Source: Bacteroides sp. 214
Lineage (GTDB): Bacteria; Bacteroidota; Bacteroidia; Bacteroidales; Bacteroidaceae
DNA: 64,000 bases
Direction of reading: 5' to 3'
NCBI RefSeq assembly: GCF_010501015.1
Contig: NZ_QVML01000002.1
Coordinates: forward strand, 1 to 64,000
This document shows, piece after piece, positions 1-7,020 of this stretch. Both the position numbers and the translations under genes were made by a program. Numbering within the stretch: position 1 is the stretch's first letter; each line of letters opens with the position of its first letter. The notes below the pieces were generated by a model. It did not search any database. It had not been told where the DNA came from and saw only the letters and a list, made by a program, of their open reading frames with translations.

Positions 1-9
1 GATATGAAT

Positions 10-105
10 GACAACCTTTTTAGAATGAAAAGATATATTGCGACAACCTTTTTAGTAACAAGCAGTAAAAACTGACAACCACTTTCAGTATAAGTCATTA
101 TTACT
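10..105. repeat. Three 32-bp-period direct repeats at the window edge
   Basis: The core GACAACC occurs at 10, 42 and 74, exactly 32 bp apart. The first two units share GACAACCTTTTTAG and the third reads GACAACCACTTTCAG; the rest of each unit differs. More units may lie upstream of the window. The variable part is not flanked by full-length conserved repeats, so this does not look like a CRISPR array. Confidence 0.6.
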
Positions 106-305
106 ATCATAATTACTTCTTCACAGTTGTGATGATATCTCTTCACATATGTGATGATATCTCTTCACAATTGTGACGATATCTCTTCACAGCTGTGAAG
201 AAGTGAAAAGTACTATTTGAAACAAATAGAAATGCAGTGTGGAATACACAAAGAGACTGTTTTATTGAGTGATTCTGAAAGTGGCTGTCGGTTCTTGTTG
301 CTTGT
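58..305. repeat. Region bounded by an imperfect 31-bp inverted repeat
   Basis: Bases 58-88 and 275-305 are inverted copies of each other with about five mismatches in 31, all of them transitions. They enclose the 22-bp array at 121-198. The layout resembles a small non-coding mobile element (MITE-like) or a long RNA hairpin. No coding sequence lies inside. Identity as a mobile element is inference only. Confidence 0.4.
121..198. repeat. 22-bp-period array of TCACA-NN-TGTGA palindromes (array A)
   Basis: Four palindromes TCACA-NN-TGTGA start at 121, 143, 165 and 187, exactly 22 bp apart, separated by the near-constant spacer YGATATCTCT. The central dinucleotides are GT, TA, AT and GC; three of the four make perfect palindromes. 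The preserved symmetry despite changing centres suggests selection on dyad symmetry, as in a dimeric protein site or a cruciform. The TGTGA half-sites recall CRP boxes, but spacing and orientation do not fit (TGTGA-N10-TCACA rather than N6). Confidence 0.7.
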
Positions 306-367
306 GTAGGTCTTGTTATATTTGCATGGTGTTATAGAACAAAGTATAATTATTATCTCTATCTATT

Positions 368-484
368 ATGAAATATTTCTTTTACTGCCTCACTCTCTTA
401 AGTATGATAATTGCTGCTGCAGCCTGTTCGTCATCCTCAAAGGAGACGAATGATATGGTAACAATTAAAGAAAATTACTTGTGA
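368..484 (+). pseudogene. Truncated lipoprotein remnant (38 aa)
   Basis: A short reading frame begins with a convincing lipoprotein signal peptide: basic start MKYFFY, hydrophobic core, and a lipobox-like AAAAC at about residues 16-20 followed by SSSS. It stops after only 18 further residues. Its last codons (TTG TGA) coincide with the start of the dispersed hairpin element at 479, so the simplest reading is a lipoprotein gene cut short by arrival of that element. A genuine tiny lipoprotein cannot be excluded. No homologue is recognisable. Confidence 0.4.
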
Positions 485-580
485 ACACCCTGTGAAATCA
501 AAAAGAATAGGTCTTCACACACAACCCGCTTACTGTTATTAAGTTACAGCGTTTTGTGAATGTGAAGACCTATTCTCATT
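479..580 (+). repeat. Dispersed hairpin element, copy 1
   Basis: First of three copies in the window (others at 54686 and, inverted, 27606-27702). It opens with TTGTGAACACCCTGTGAA and contains a perfect 15-bp stem (505-519 with 561-575) around a 41-base loop with a smaller CTGT/ACAG pairing. It abuts the stop codon of the MscS gene and may also serve as that gene's transcription end. Confidence 0.7.
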
Positions 581-1400
581 AAGCTTGATGGATAGTCATC
601 TGCGGGAATGGGAAGTTAATATTCTCCTTATTGAAAGCATCGTAAATGGCTTTGTTCATATCAAAGTAGACGTTCCAATAATCGGCATTGTTTGCCCATG
701 CACGGATAATCAGGTTTACGCTGCTGCTATCCAGTGCGTTGAGTGCAATGAATGGGGCAGGGTCTATAAGGACACGGCTATCTTCTCTTAATATTTTCTC
801 TACTACCGCTTTGGCTCTGTCGAAATCTTCGCCATACTCAATGCCTATAATCCATTCGGCGCGGCGCTTGTCAATATTAAAGTTCTTCACAACGCCACTA
901 CTTAACGCACCGTTGGGAATATAAACGCGAATATTGTCGGATGTGTTGAGGATAGTATGGAAAATCTGAATTTCGGTTACGGTACCACTCGCAGATTGTG
1001 CATCGATGAAGTCGCCCACACGGAAGGGTTTGAACAACAAAATAATCAGTCCGCCTGCAAAATTAGAGAGGTTTCCGCTCAATGCCATACCCAACGCCAC
1101 ACCAACAGATGCCAGCAAAGCAGCAAATGAAGTAGTTTGAATGCCCAACGCACCCACAATGGAGATGATTAATAGTATAATTAAGGTAATATTAACCAGG
1201 TTGGCGGTAAATGTGCGCACAGAGGGGTCGATGTTCTTTTTGGAAAGAAGACGTTTAACGAATTTGTTGATGAGCTTAATTATTAATTGCCCGATAACAA
1301 AAATAATGATAGCTTTAATAATAGCAATGCCCAAGTGTTCGGCGCTCTCAAGAAGAGTCTCCAGCATCTTCTCGATTCTTGAAATATTAATTTCTTCCAT
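579..1400 (-). CDS. mscS: Small-conductance mechanosensitive channel, MscS family
   Basis: Predicted inner-membrane channel of about 273 aa that opens under membrane tension to release solutes during hypo-osmotic shock. Three N-terminal hydrophobic segments are visible (about residues 15-35, 60-80 and 85-115). The third carries the Gly/Ala-rich pore helix with ALLASVGVALGMALSG, followed by the beta domain GLIILLFKPFRVGDFI typical of MscS. An upstream TTG at 1433 is in frame, but the ATG at 1400 gives the usual MEE-type N-terminus and is preferred. It is a single gene convergent with repeat-rich DNA; length is normal for the family. Confidence 0.9.
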   Translation of the reverse strand: MEEINISRIEKMLETLLESAEHLGIAIIKAIIIFVIGQLIIKLINKFVKRLLSKKNIDPSVRTFTANLVNITLIILLIISIVGALGIQTTSFAALLASVGVALGMALSGNLSNFAGGLIILLFKPFRVGDFIDAQSASGTVTEIQIFHTILNTSDNIRVYIPNGALSSGVVKNFNIDKRRAEWIIGIEYGEDFDRAKAVVEKILREDSRVLIDPAPFIALNALDSSSVNLIIRAWANNADYWNVYFDMNKAIYDAFNKENINFPFPQMTIHQA

Positions 1401-1557
1401 AAAAAAGGTTTTTGGTTGATTTATATTTAACAACTCATGCGGCTAATTGTTTATTCTTTCTCGTTTTATCCGGTTCTGTATATTCGCTATTCTTGTTATT
1501 TGTTTCTCTTTGTGAGTTTCTTTTGTATATTTGTTCTCCAAATTGAAACATAGTAAA

Positions 1558-2484
1558 ATGTCCGAGAAAGAAAAGCGAGACAGGATATTGATAAAAACGT
1601 CGTGGGTAAGTACGATAGGTAACGCATTTTTGTCAATAGCAAAAATAGTAATCGGTTTGTTGGCAGGGAGCTTGGCTGTTGTTGGCGATGGTATTGATTC
1701 GGCAACCGATGTAGTCATCTCTATTGTGATGATTTTCACTGCGAAGATCATGAACAAACCTCCCAGCCCTAAATACGTGTATGGCTATGAAAAGGCAGAA
1801 GGTATTGCTACCAAAGTACTTTCTCTGGTTATTTTCTATGCAGGTGTGCAAATGTTGGTTACTTCAGTGCAGAGTTTGTTCGACGCGGAAGCCAAGGAAC
1901 TCCCAAGTACGCTTGCTATTTATGTTACGGTAATTTCTATTGTAGGAAAACTGCTTCTCAGTCTTTATCAGCATAGACAAGGTGCGCGAATAGGCAGTTC
2001 TCTATTGATTGCTAATGCAAAGAACATGCAAAACGATGTTCTTATCTCTGTAGGCGTTTTGTTAGGGCTTTTCTTTACTTTTGTACTTGAGCTGCCAATC
2101 TTAGACTCCGTAGCCAGTCTTATTATAAGTTTGTTTATATTGAAAACATCCATTTCTATTTTTATGGAATCTAATGTGGAACTGATGGATGGAGTAAAGG
2201 ACGAAGGTATCTATGATAAGATATTCGAATCGGTACGCAGGGTGGAAGGCGTTGACAATCCGCACAGAGTGCGTTCGCGCTTAGTAGGCGGGATGTATGT
2301 CATTGTATTGGATGTGGAAATGGATGGTAATATAACACTGAATGAGGCACATGCCAGAGCCGAGCTTGTGGAAAAGGAGATACGAAACTCAATAGAAAAT
2401 ATATATGATATAACCGTTCATGCGGAACCTTATGGCGAACATAGCCCGGAAGAAAGGTTTGGCATGAATGAAAAGATGATATAG
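1558..2484 (+). CDS. Cation diffusion facilitator family metal exporter
   Basis: Inner-membrane antiporter of 308 aa expected to export divalent metal ions (Zn2+, Fe2+, Mn2+ or Co2+) in exchange for protons. The early motif DGIDSATD (about residues 36-43) matches the metal-binding aspartates of transmembrane segment 2. About six hydrophobic segments precede a C-terminal cytoplasmic domain (from about residue 205) ending in a His-containing strand. The ATG at 1558 is chosen over an in-frame TTG at 1531. A TATATTTG -7 box at 1526-1533 fits transcription starting just before this ATG. OxyR follows 9 bp downstream, so the pair may be co-transcribed. Substrate metal cannot be read from sequence. 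Confidence 0.9.
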   Translation: MSEKEKRDRILIKTSWVSTIGNAFLSIAKIVIGLLAGSLAVVGDGIDSATDVVISIVMIFTAKIMNKPPSPKYVYGYEKAEGIATKVLSLVIFYAGVQMLVTSVQSLFDAEAKELPSTLAIYVTVISIVGKLLLSLYQHRQGARIGSSLLIANAKNMQNDVLISVGVLLGLFFTFVLELPILDSVASLIISLFILKTSISIFMESNVELMDGVKDEGIYDKIFESVRRVEGVDNPHRVRSRLVGGMYVIVLDVEMDGNITLNEAHARAELVEKEIRNSIENIYDITVHAEPYGEHSPEERFGMNEKMI

Positions 2485-2493
2485 AAGCATAAG

Positions 2494-3420
2494 ATGACAC
2501 TACAGCAATTAGAGTATATATTGGCAGTAGATAAATTCCGGCACTTTGCTAAAGCGGCCGAACATTGTGGCGTTACGCAACCCACGTTGAGCGCTATGAT
2601 TCAGAAACTGGAAGATGAACTCAATGTGAAGATATTCGACCGTCATGTGCAACCGGTAATTCCGACCAATATAGGCGAAAAAATATTGCACCAAGCACGT
2701 AGCATTATTAATCAGACGTTGCATATGCGCGAGGTTATACAGGAAGAGAAGCACGTGATAACCGGAAAGTTTCGTCTGGCAGTGTTACCTACTATTGCAC
2801 CTTATCTGATACCCCGTTTCTTTCCACAATTGCGAAAAAAATGTCCCGATTTAGATCTGCGGGTAAGCGAACGCAAAACGCACGAAGTGTTTGAGGGATT
2901 GAAGAATGATGAGATAGACGCGGCTATCATAGCCAGTATGCCCGAAGATGCCAAGTTACAAGGTGATGTGTTGTTTTATGAAGAGTTCATGGGCTATGTG
3001 TCGCGCAATGAACCGTTGTTCAAGAATGAATTTATTCGTACCTCGGATGTTAATCCGTCGCGTTTATGGTTGTTGGATGAAGGACATTGTTTCCGCGATC
3101 AGTTAGTGCGTTTCTGCCAGTTGGACTCTGTCAAGAATACGCACGTCGTGTATCAGCTGGGTAGCATGGAAACCTTTATGCGTATGGTAGAAAGTGGCAA
3201 CGGAATGACCTTTATTCCTGAACTGGCATTGTCTCAGCTATGCAAAGAACAAAAGGAGTTGGTGAAATCATTTGCTATTCCACGTCCCACACGTCCTATC
3301 GTGTTGGTTACTCGTATAGATTTTATCCGTCAGAGTATATTGAAAATAGTAAAAGAGAATATTAAAGAATCTGTACCCGAACGCATGTTGGTGTTGGATG
3401 CGGTACAGACATTGGTTTGA
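2494..3420 (+). CDS. oxyR: Hydrogen peroxide-inducible transcription activator OxyR (LysR family)
   Basis: LysR-type regulator of 308 aa. An N-terminal winged helix (about residues 1-60, HFAKAAEHCGVTQPTLSAMI) is followed by a substrate-like domain. The redox pair is clear: GHCFRDQLVRFC places cysteines at residues 199 and 208, the spacing of the peroxide-sensing disulfide in Escherichia coli OxyR. It is expected to be oxidised by H2O2 and to activate catalase, Dps and peroxiredoxin genes. It lies directly after the CDF exporter and before aquaporin, which suggests a link between peroxide sensing, metal balance and membrane permeability; that link is inference. Confidence 0.92.
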   Translation: MTLQQLEYILAVDKFRHFAKAAEHCGVTQPTLSAMIQKLEDELNVKIFDRHVQPVIPTNIGEKILHQARSIINQTLHMREVIQEEKHVITGKFRLAVLPTIAPYLIPRFFPQLRKKCPDLDLRVSERKTHEVFEGLKNDEIDAAIIASMPEDAKLQGDVLFYEEFMGYVSRNEPLFKNEFIRTSDVNPSRLWLLDEGHCFRDQLVRFCQLDSVKNTHVVYQLGSMETFMRMVESGNGMTFIPELALSQLCKEQKELVKSFAIPRPTRPIVLVTRIDFIRQSILKIVKENIKESVPERMLVLDAVQTLV

Positions 3421-3451
3421 ATCTGTATTTTTTAACTTAATTGCATTATTT

Positions 3452-4120
3452 ATGAAAAAGTATTTTGCAGAAATGATCGGAACAATGGTATTAGTGTTGT
3501 TCGGATGTGGTAGCGCGGTTTTTAATGGTGGTGTAGGCACTACTGCGCAAGTATTAACAGTGGCTTTTGCTTTCGGTCTATCGGTAGTGGCAATGGCGCA
3601 TGCTATTGGAGGAGTTTCGGGATGCCACATTAATCCTGCCATTACGTTGGGTTGCTTGATAACCGGACGTATCAGTGGTAAAGATGCCGGTATGTACATG
3701 TTGTTTCAGGTAATTGGAGCAATCATAGGGTCGTCTATTTTGTATCTGCTCGTATCTGGTTATGCAGGAGATTACGCTACGACTACAGGTGCCAATGGCT
3801 TTAGTGATTCGGTGTCTGTTACAACAGCTTTCTTGGCCGAAGTGGTAGGTACATTTGCTTTTGTGTTGGTAGTACTTGGTGTTACTGATTCTAAGCAAGG
3901 AAACGCAACAACTGCTGGTTTGGCTATTGGTTTGTCGTTGGTATTGGTACACATCGTGTTGATTCCTATTACAGGAACTTCTGTAAATCCTGCACGTAGT
4001 ATCGGTCCGGCTATTTTCCAAGGTGGACAAGCTCTTTCTCAACTTTGGTTGTTCATCGTTGCTCCATTTGTAGGCGCATTGTTGAGCGGTGTAGTTTGGA
4101 AAGCTATTCAAACGAAGTAG
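3452..4120 (+). CDS. aqpZ: Aquaporin Z-type water channel
   Basis: Major intrinsic protein of 222 aa with six transmembrane helices and two half-helices. Both NPA boxes are intact: CHINPAITLG (NPA at 61-63) and TGTSVNPARSIGPA (NPA at 179-181). The arginine after the second NPA and the small residues around it fit a water-selective aquaporin rather than a glycerol facilitator. The frame continues upstream, but MKKYFAEMIGT at 3452 is the standard N-terminus. It begins 31 bp after oxyR and ends at a strong terminator; aquaporins can also pass H2O2, so regulation by OxyR is plausible but unproved. Confidence 0.93.
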   Translation: MKKYFAEMIGTMVLVLFGCGSAVFNGGVGTTAQVLTVAFAFGLSVVAMAHAIGGVSGCHINPAITLGCLITGRISGKDAGMYMLFQVIGAIIGSSILYLLVSGYAGDYATTTGANGFSDSVSVTTAFLAEVVGTFAFVLVVLGVTDSKQGNATTAGLAIGLSLVLVHIVLIPITGTSVNPARSIGPAIFQGGQALSQLWLFIVAPFVGALLSGVVWKAIQTK

Positions 4121-4138
4121 TTAATGCTATATATAAAG

Positions 4139-4180
4139 GAAAGGAGTTAAAGCGGATACGCTTTAACTCCTTTCTTTTTT
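4139..4180 (+). terminator. Rho-independent terminator after aqpZ
   Basis: A perfect 16-bp stem (4139-4154 with 4159-4174) with a GATA loop is followed by six T residues. It lies between two convergent genes and may work weakly in both directions. Confidence 0.9.
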
Positions 4181-4197
4181 CTCTTACAGTTCTCAAA

Positions 4198-4944
4198 TTA
4201 TCTTACCTGAACAATCTCTGGCATATAGTGCCTTAGCGAAATAGCATCTAAACTACTTTCGGGTAACTCTACTTTATAGTATTTGGCACCTTCATAAATA
4301 CTCTCTGCCTTTATGATAAAACCATTCTGGGGCAACTCGCCACTCTCTGGCAGGGTAAACGAAACCAAACCGTTAAGGATTTCATGTGCCGGATCATCGT
4401 ATGCATTGTGGCGAAGTTCTAATGAGAGATAACCTTCTTTCTGTTGCTCCGGTTCTTCCAGCTCATTCTTTACTAAGTTAATGAAATGTTTCTTCGCGGG
4501 GTTTCTTGTTCCTTCCATCTGGAACTCTATTGTAAGACATCCGTTGGCTATCCACAGACCGGTGATATTAACACGGTCTTCGCCAATTTCTTCTACATTA
4601 TCGGCAGTAAGACTAATAATTTCTTTGGTTAGAATACTTTCAATGTGTATTACTTTAATGTTGTAATCATATCCGGCAATTTTCTGACTCAGAGATTGAA
4701 AGTAGACAATAACACGTTTACCTTCTTCGGGTTTGTAATTGGGCATTAAAGAAACATCGCCGGGGTACATCTTCTTACCATTATCTAATTGGAAGAAATA
4801 ACCATCGTCAATTAGCTCTATATATCCGATAGCTAATCCAGTGGGTTCGTCTGATTTTAGAAAGTCTTCATCGCATGCCGAGAACATTGCGGCTGATAAC
4901 AATATGGCAATAAATAGGGATAGGTTTTTTATTTGTTTCATCAT
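4198..4944 (-). CDS. NigD-like lipoprotein
   Basis: Predicted secreted lipoprotein of 248 aa. The signal peptide MMKQIKNLSLFIAILLSAAM ends in the lipobox FSAC (Cys at about residue 24), followed by acidic residues (DEDFLKSDE) that may favour surface export in Bacteroidetes. The body has the two-part look of the NigD-like family: an N-terminal OB-like beta domain (YIELIDDGYFFQLDNGKKMYPGD) and a C-terminal beta domain (about 155-245). NigD proteins are widespread in Bacteroidales with no firmly known function. Two start ATGs are adjacent (4944 and 4941). It is transcribed alone, converging on aqpZ. Confidence 0.8.
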   Translation of the reverse strand: MMKQIKNLSLFIAILLSAAMFSACDEDFLKSDEPTGLAIGYIELIDDGYFFQLDNGKKMYPGDVSLMPNYKPEEGKRVIVYFQSLSQKIAGYDYNIKVIHIESILTKEIISLTADNVEEIGEDRVNITGLWIANGCLTIEFQMEGTRNPAKKHFINLVKNELEEPEQQKEGYLSLELRHNAYDDPAHEILNGLVSFTLPESGELPQNGFIIKAESIYEGAKYYKVELPESSLDAISLRHYMPEIVQVR

Positions 4945-5123
4945 ATTAATATGTTTAACAGGTTTTACTTATTTCTTAAGATCACTCTGCTTCATAAATG
5001 TAATGTATTAAGGATTACTGCGTTTGTTTGTGTTAAAAAACATATACGGTTCTTTTTTGTTCTTCTGGTGCAGTATTTTTGCGATGAATGTATTTAAGGA
5101 ATAAACATGTGTTGAATAAAAGA

Positions 5124-5672
5124 ATGGAAGAATTTGAGCTATCGGAACTTTGTAGGCAAGGCAACAATCGAGCCCGCAAAGAACTCTATGAGCAGTATTC
5201 CGGGCGATTGTTCGGCATCTGTCTTCGCTATGCGAAGGATAGAGAGGTGGCAAAAGATCTTCTGCACGATGGTTTCTTGAAAATATTCCATTCGTTCGAT
5301 AAGTTTACATGGCGTGGAGATGGTTCTTTGAGGGCTTGGTTGGAACGTGTGATGGTAAATGAGGCGTTGCAGTTTTTGCGAAAGAACGATGTGTTAAGTA
5401 TAGCTACCGAGATAGAGAATATAGGAGAGGGGTATGAAGACCCAACAGAATCGGAAGTAGAGCTTATACCACAGCACGTGTTGATGCGGTTTATCAGTGA
5501 ACTTCCCGAAGGTTATCGAACAGTGTTTAATTTATATATGTTTGAAGAGAAATCTCATAAAGAGATTGCAACGCTGCTTGACATTAATGAGAAATCGTCG
5601 TCATCGCAGTTACACAGAGCAAAAGCTACATTAGCAAAAAGGATTAAAGAATATACAAAGAATAATATATGA
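5124..5672 (+). CDS. Sigma-70 family RNA polymerase sigma factor
   Basis: ECF-sized sigma factor of 182 aa. Region 2 (about residues 15-85, including RELYEQYSGRLFGICLRYAKD and the DLLHDGFLKIF core helix) and region 4 (about 115-175, LPEGYRTVFNLYMFEEKSHKEIATLL) are intact. The in-frame ATG at 5088 is less likely than that at 5124, because a TATTTTTG -7 box sits at 5074-5081 and would start transcription near 5088. Its stop overlaps the ATG of the following anti-sigma-like/barrel protein (ATGA), so the two are translationally coupled and likely work as a regulatory pair. Confidence 0.88.
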   Translation: MEEFELSELCRQGNNRARKELYEQYSGRLFGICLRYAKDREVAKDLLHDGFLKIFHSFDKFTWRGDGSLRAWLERVMVNEALQFLRKNDVLSIATEIENIGEGYEDPTESEVELIPQHVLMRFISELPEGYRTVFNLYMFEEKSHKEIATLLDINEKSSSSQLHRAKATLAKRIKEYTKNNI

Positions 5673-6892
5673 AACAGCAGGATGATGAATTGTGGTTGAA
5701 AACAATGAAGAAGTCGCTCAAAGAGTACTCCGAAGAGCCGCCCAAAGAAACTTGGGAAGCATTGGAGGCAGACTTGCGATCTTCGGTCATTGTTGAGAAG
5801 CGAATATACTTTCAGCGAATATGGGCTTCGGCGGCAGCAATAGCTATTTTGGCTATCTCGGGTATTAGTTTATATTTTCTCAATACACCGGCTGCTGAGG
5901 AAATGCAACAGATTTCTACAGCAATGGCAGTGGTAACTCCCGACGCTATACCCGAGGCAAAAGAACCCGAACAACTGATAACAACAAAGAATGAAGTGGT
6001 AGCAGTGGTGAGAGCAAAGCACCCAGTCACAAAAACTGTAATAACAGAAGAATGTGTTGAGATAGAAAACCAAATTGAAAACAATGATGTTCTTGAGGTA
6101 GTAGTCAATCATGAATCCGCTGATACGCAACAGCAGGAGACAGTGAAAGAAGAACGGGTACAAGTGCGTCCGTCGAGTAAGGATAAGCTCCACCTGCCTA
6201 TTGCTAAAGCAACATCTAAGAAAAACAAAGGTTGGTCTGTTGGTGCGTCAACGGGTACATTGGGTAGTAATCTTAGCTCTAACGATGTGAACTTCTTTTA
6301 TCCAGATGGAATTAATAAGGTGGATTTTATTTCATCATCAGGCTTGGTTAGTCTTCCGTCTAATGGGGTTGTCCATTTTGATAATGGTGTTCCTTATTAT
6401 GCTGCCCAGAATGATGCCGTTGAGAGTTGGAACCATAAACAACCCATTTCATTTGGTTTGTCGGTGCGTAAATCATTGACTAATCGAATCTCTCTCGAGA
6501 GTGGGCTTACCTATACTTTCTTAAGCTCGGAAGCGAAAATTTATGGAGAGAATGGTGGCAAATTAAAGCAAGAGTTTCATTATATTGGTATCCCATTACG
6601 TGCAAATTGGAGTTTCTTGGATTCTAAGCACTTTACGCTGTATGCTATGGCGGGTGGAATTATAGAGAAGTGTGTATATGGTAAATCTGCCGGTAATGAT
6701 GCAACAATAAAACCACTTCAGTTCTCACTAAATGGTGGTGTAGGGGCGCAATACAATATATCCAAGCATCTTGGACTGTATATGGAACCGGGTGTTTCTT
6801 ATTTCTTTGATGATGGTAGCGACTACGATACCAGTCGTAAGGAAAATCCGTTTAACTTCAACTTGCAAGCAGGTTTTCGTATAAGTTATTAA
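5669..6892 (+). CDS. Membrane-anchored protein with C-terminal outer-membrane beta-barrel domain
   Basis: A 407-aa protein in three parts. A charged cytoplasmic-type N-terminus (1-46, with a PPKETWEALEADL helix) is followed by one transmembrane helix (about 48-68). A 110-residue linker rich in Glu/Val/Thr leads to a C-terminal domain of amphipathic strands (about 195-407) that looks like the OMP_b-brl_2 barrel family and ends in FRISY. Overlap with the sigma gene suggests the N-terminus holds the sigma factor at the inner membrane while the C-terminus reaches the outer membrane. Signalling by this route is inference. A terminator follows. Confidence 0.75.
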   Translation: MKQQDDELWLKTMKKSLKEYSEEPPKETWEALEADLRSSVIVEKRIYFQRIWASAAAIAILAISGISLYFLNTPAAEEMQQISTAMAVVTPDAIPEAKEPEQLITTKNEVVAVVRAKHPVTKTVITEECVEIENQIENNDVLEVVVNHESADTQQQETVKEERVQVRPSSKDKLHLPIAKATSKKNKGWSVGASTGTLGSNLSSNDVNFFYPDGINKVDFISSSGLVSLPSNGVVHFDNGVPYYAAQNDAVESWNHKQPISFGLSVRKSLTNRISLESGLTYTFLSSEAKIYGENGGKLKQEFHYIGIPLRANWSFLDSKHFTLYAMAGGIIEKCVYGKSAGNDATIKPLQFSLNGGVGAQYNISKHLGLYMEPGVSYFFDDGSDYDTSRKENPFNFNLQAGFRISY

Positions 6893-6937
6893 TTCTGATT
6901 TAATATTTTAGCACTAAAATAACTTTTATGCTATCAA

Positions 6938-6973
6938 AAAGGCAAAACATTTGTTGTTTTGCCTTTCTTTTTG
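6938..6973 (+). terminator. Rho-independent terminator after the barrel protein
   Basis: A 12-bp stem (6938-6949 with 6955-6966; AAAGGCAAAACA paired with TGTTTTGCCTTT) with a five-base loop is followed by CTTTTTT. Confidence 0.88.
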
Positions 6974-6985
6974 AGATATAGTTTT

Positions 6986-6993
6986 TAACTTTG
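6986..6993 (+). promoter_or_regulatory. Candidate -7 box for trpB2
   Basis: TAACTTTG matches the TAnnTTTG -7 consensus of Bacteroidetes and lies 28 bp before the ATG, directly after the previous terminator. No TTTG box is found at the expected 19-bp spacing, so only half the promoter is supported. Confidence 0.5.
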
Positions 6994-7020
6994 CGCTCAA
7001 ATTACAAAACACATATAATT

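Noticed and set aside
10..105. Possible CRISPR array (32-bp period)
   Set aside because: Only a 7-14 base core is shared between units and there is no conserved repeat alternating with unique spacers; no cas genes nearby.
121..198. CRP/FNR binding sites
   Set aside because: Half-sites TGTGA and TCACA are present, but the order is TCACA-N2-TGTGA with TGTGA-N10-TCACA between units, not TGTGA-N6-TCACA.
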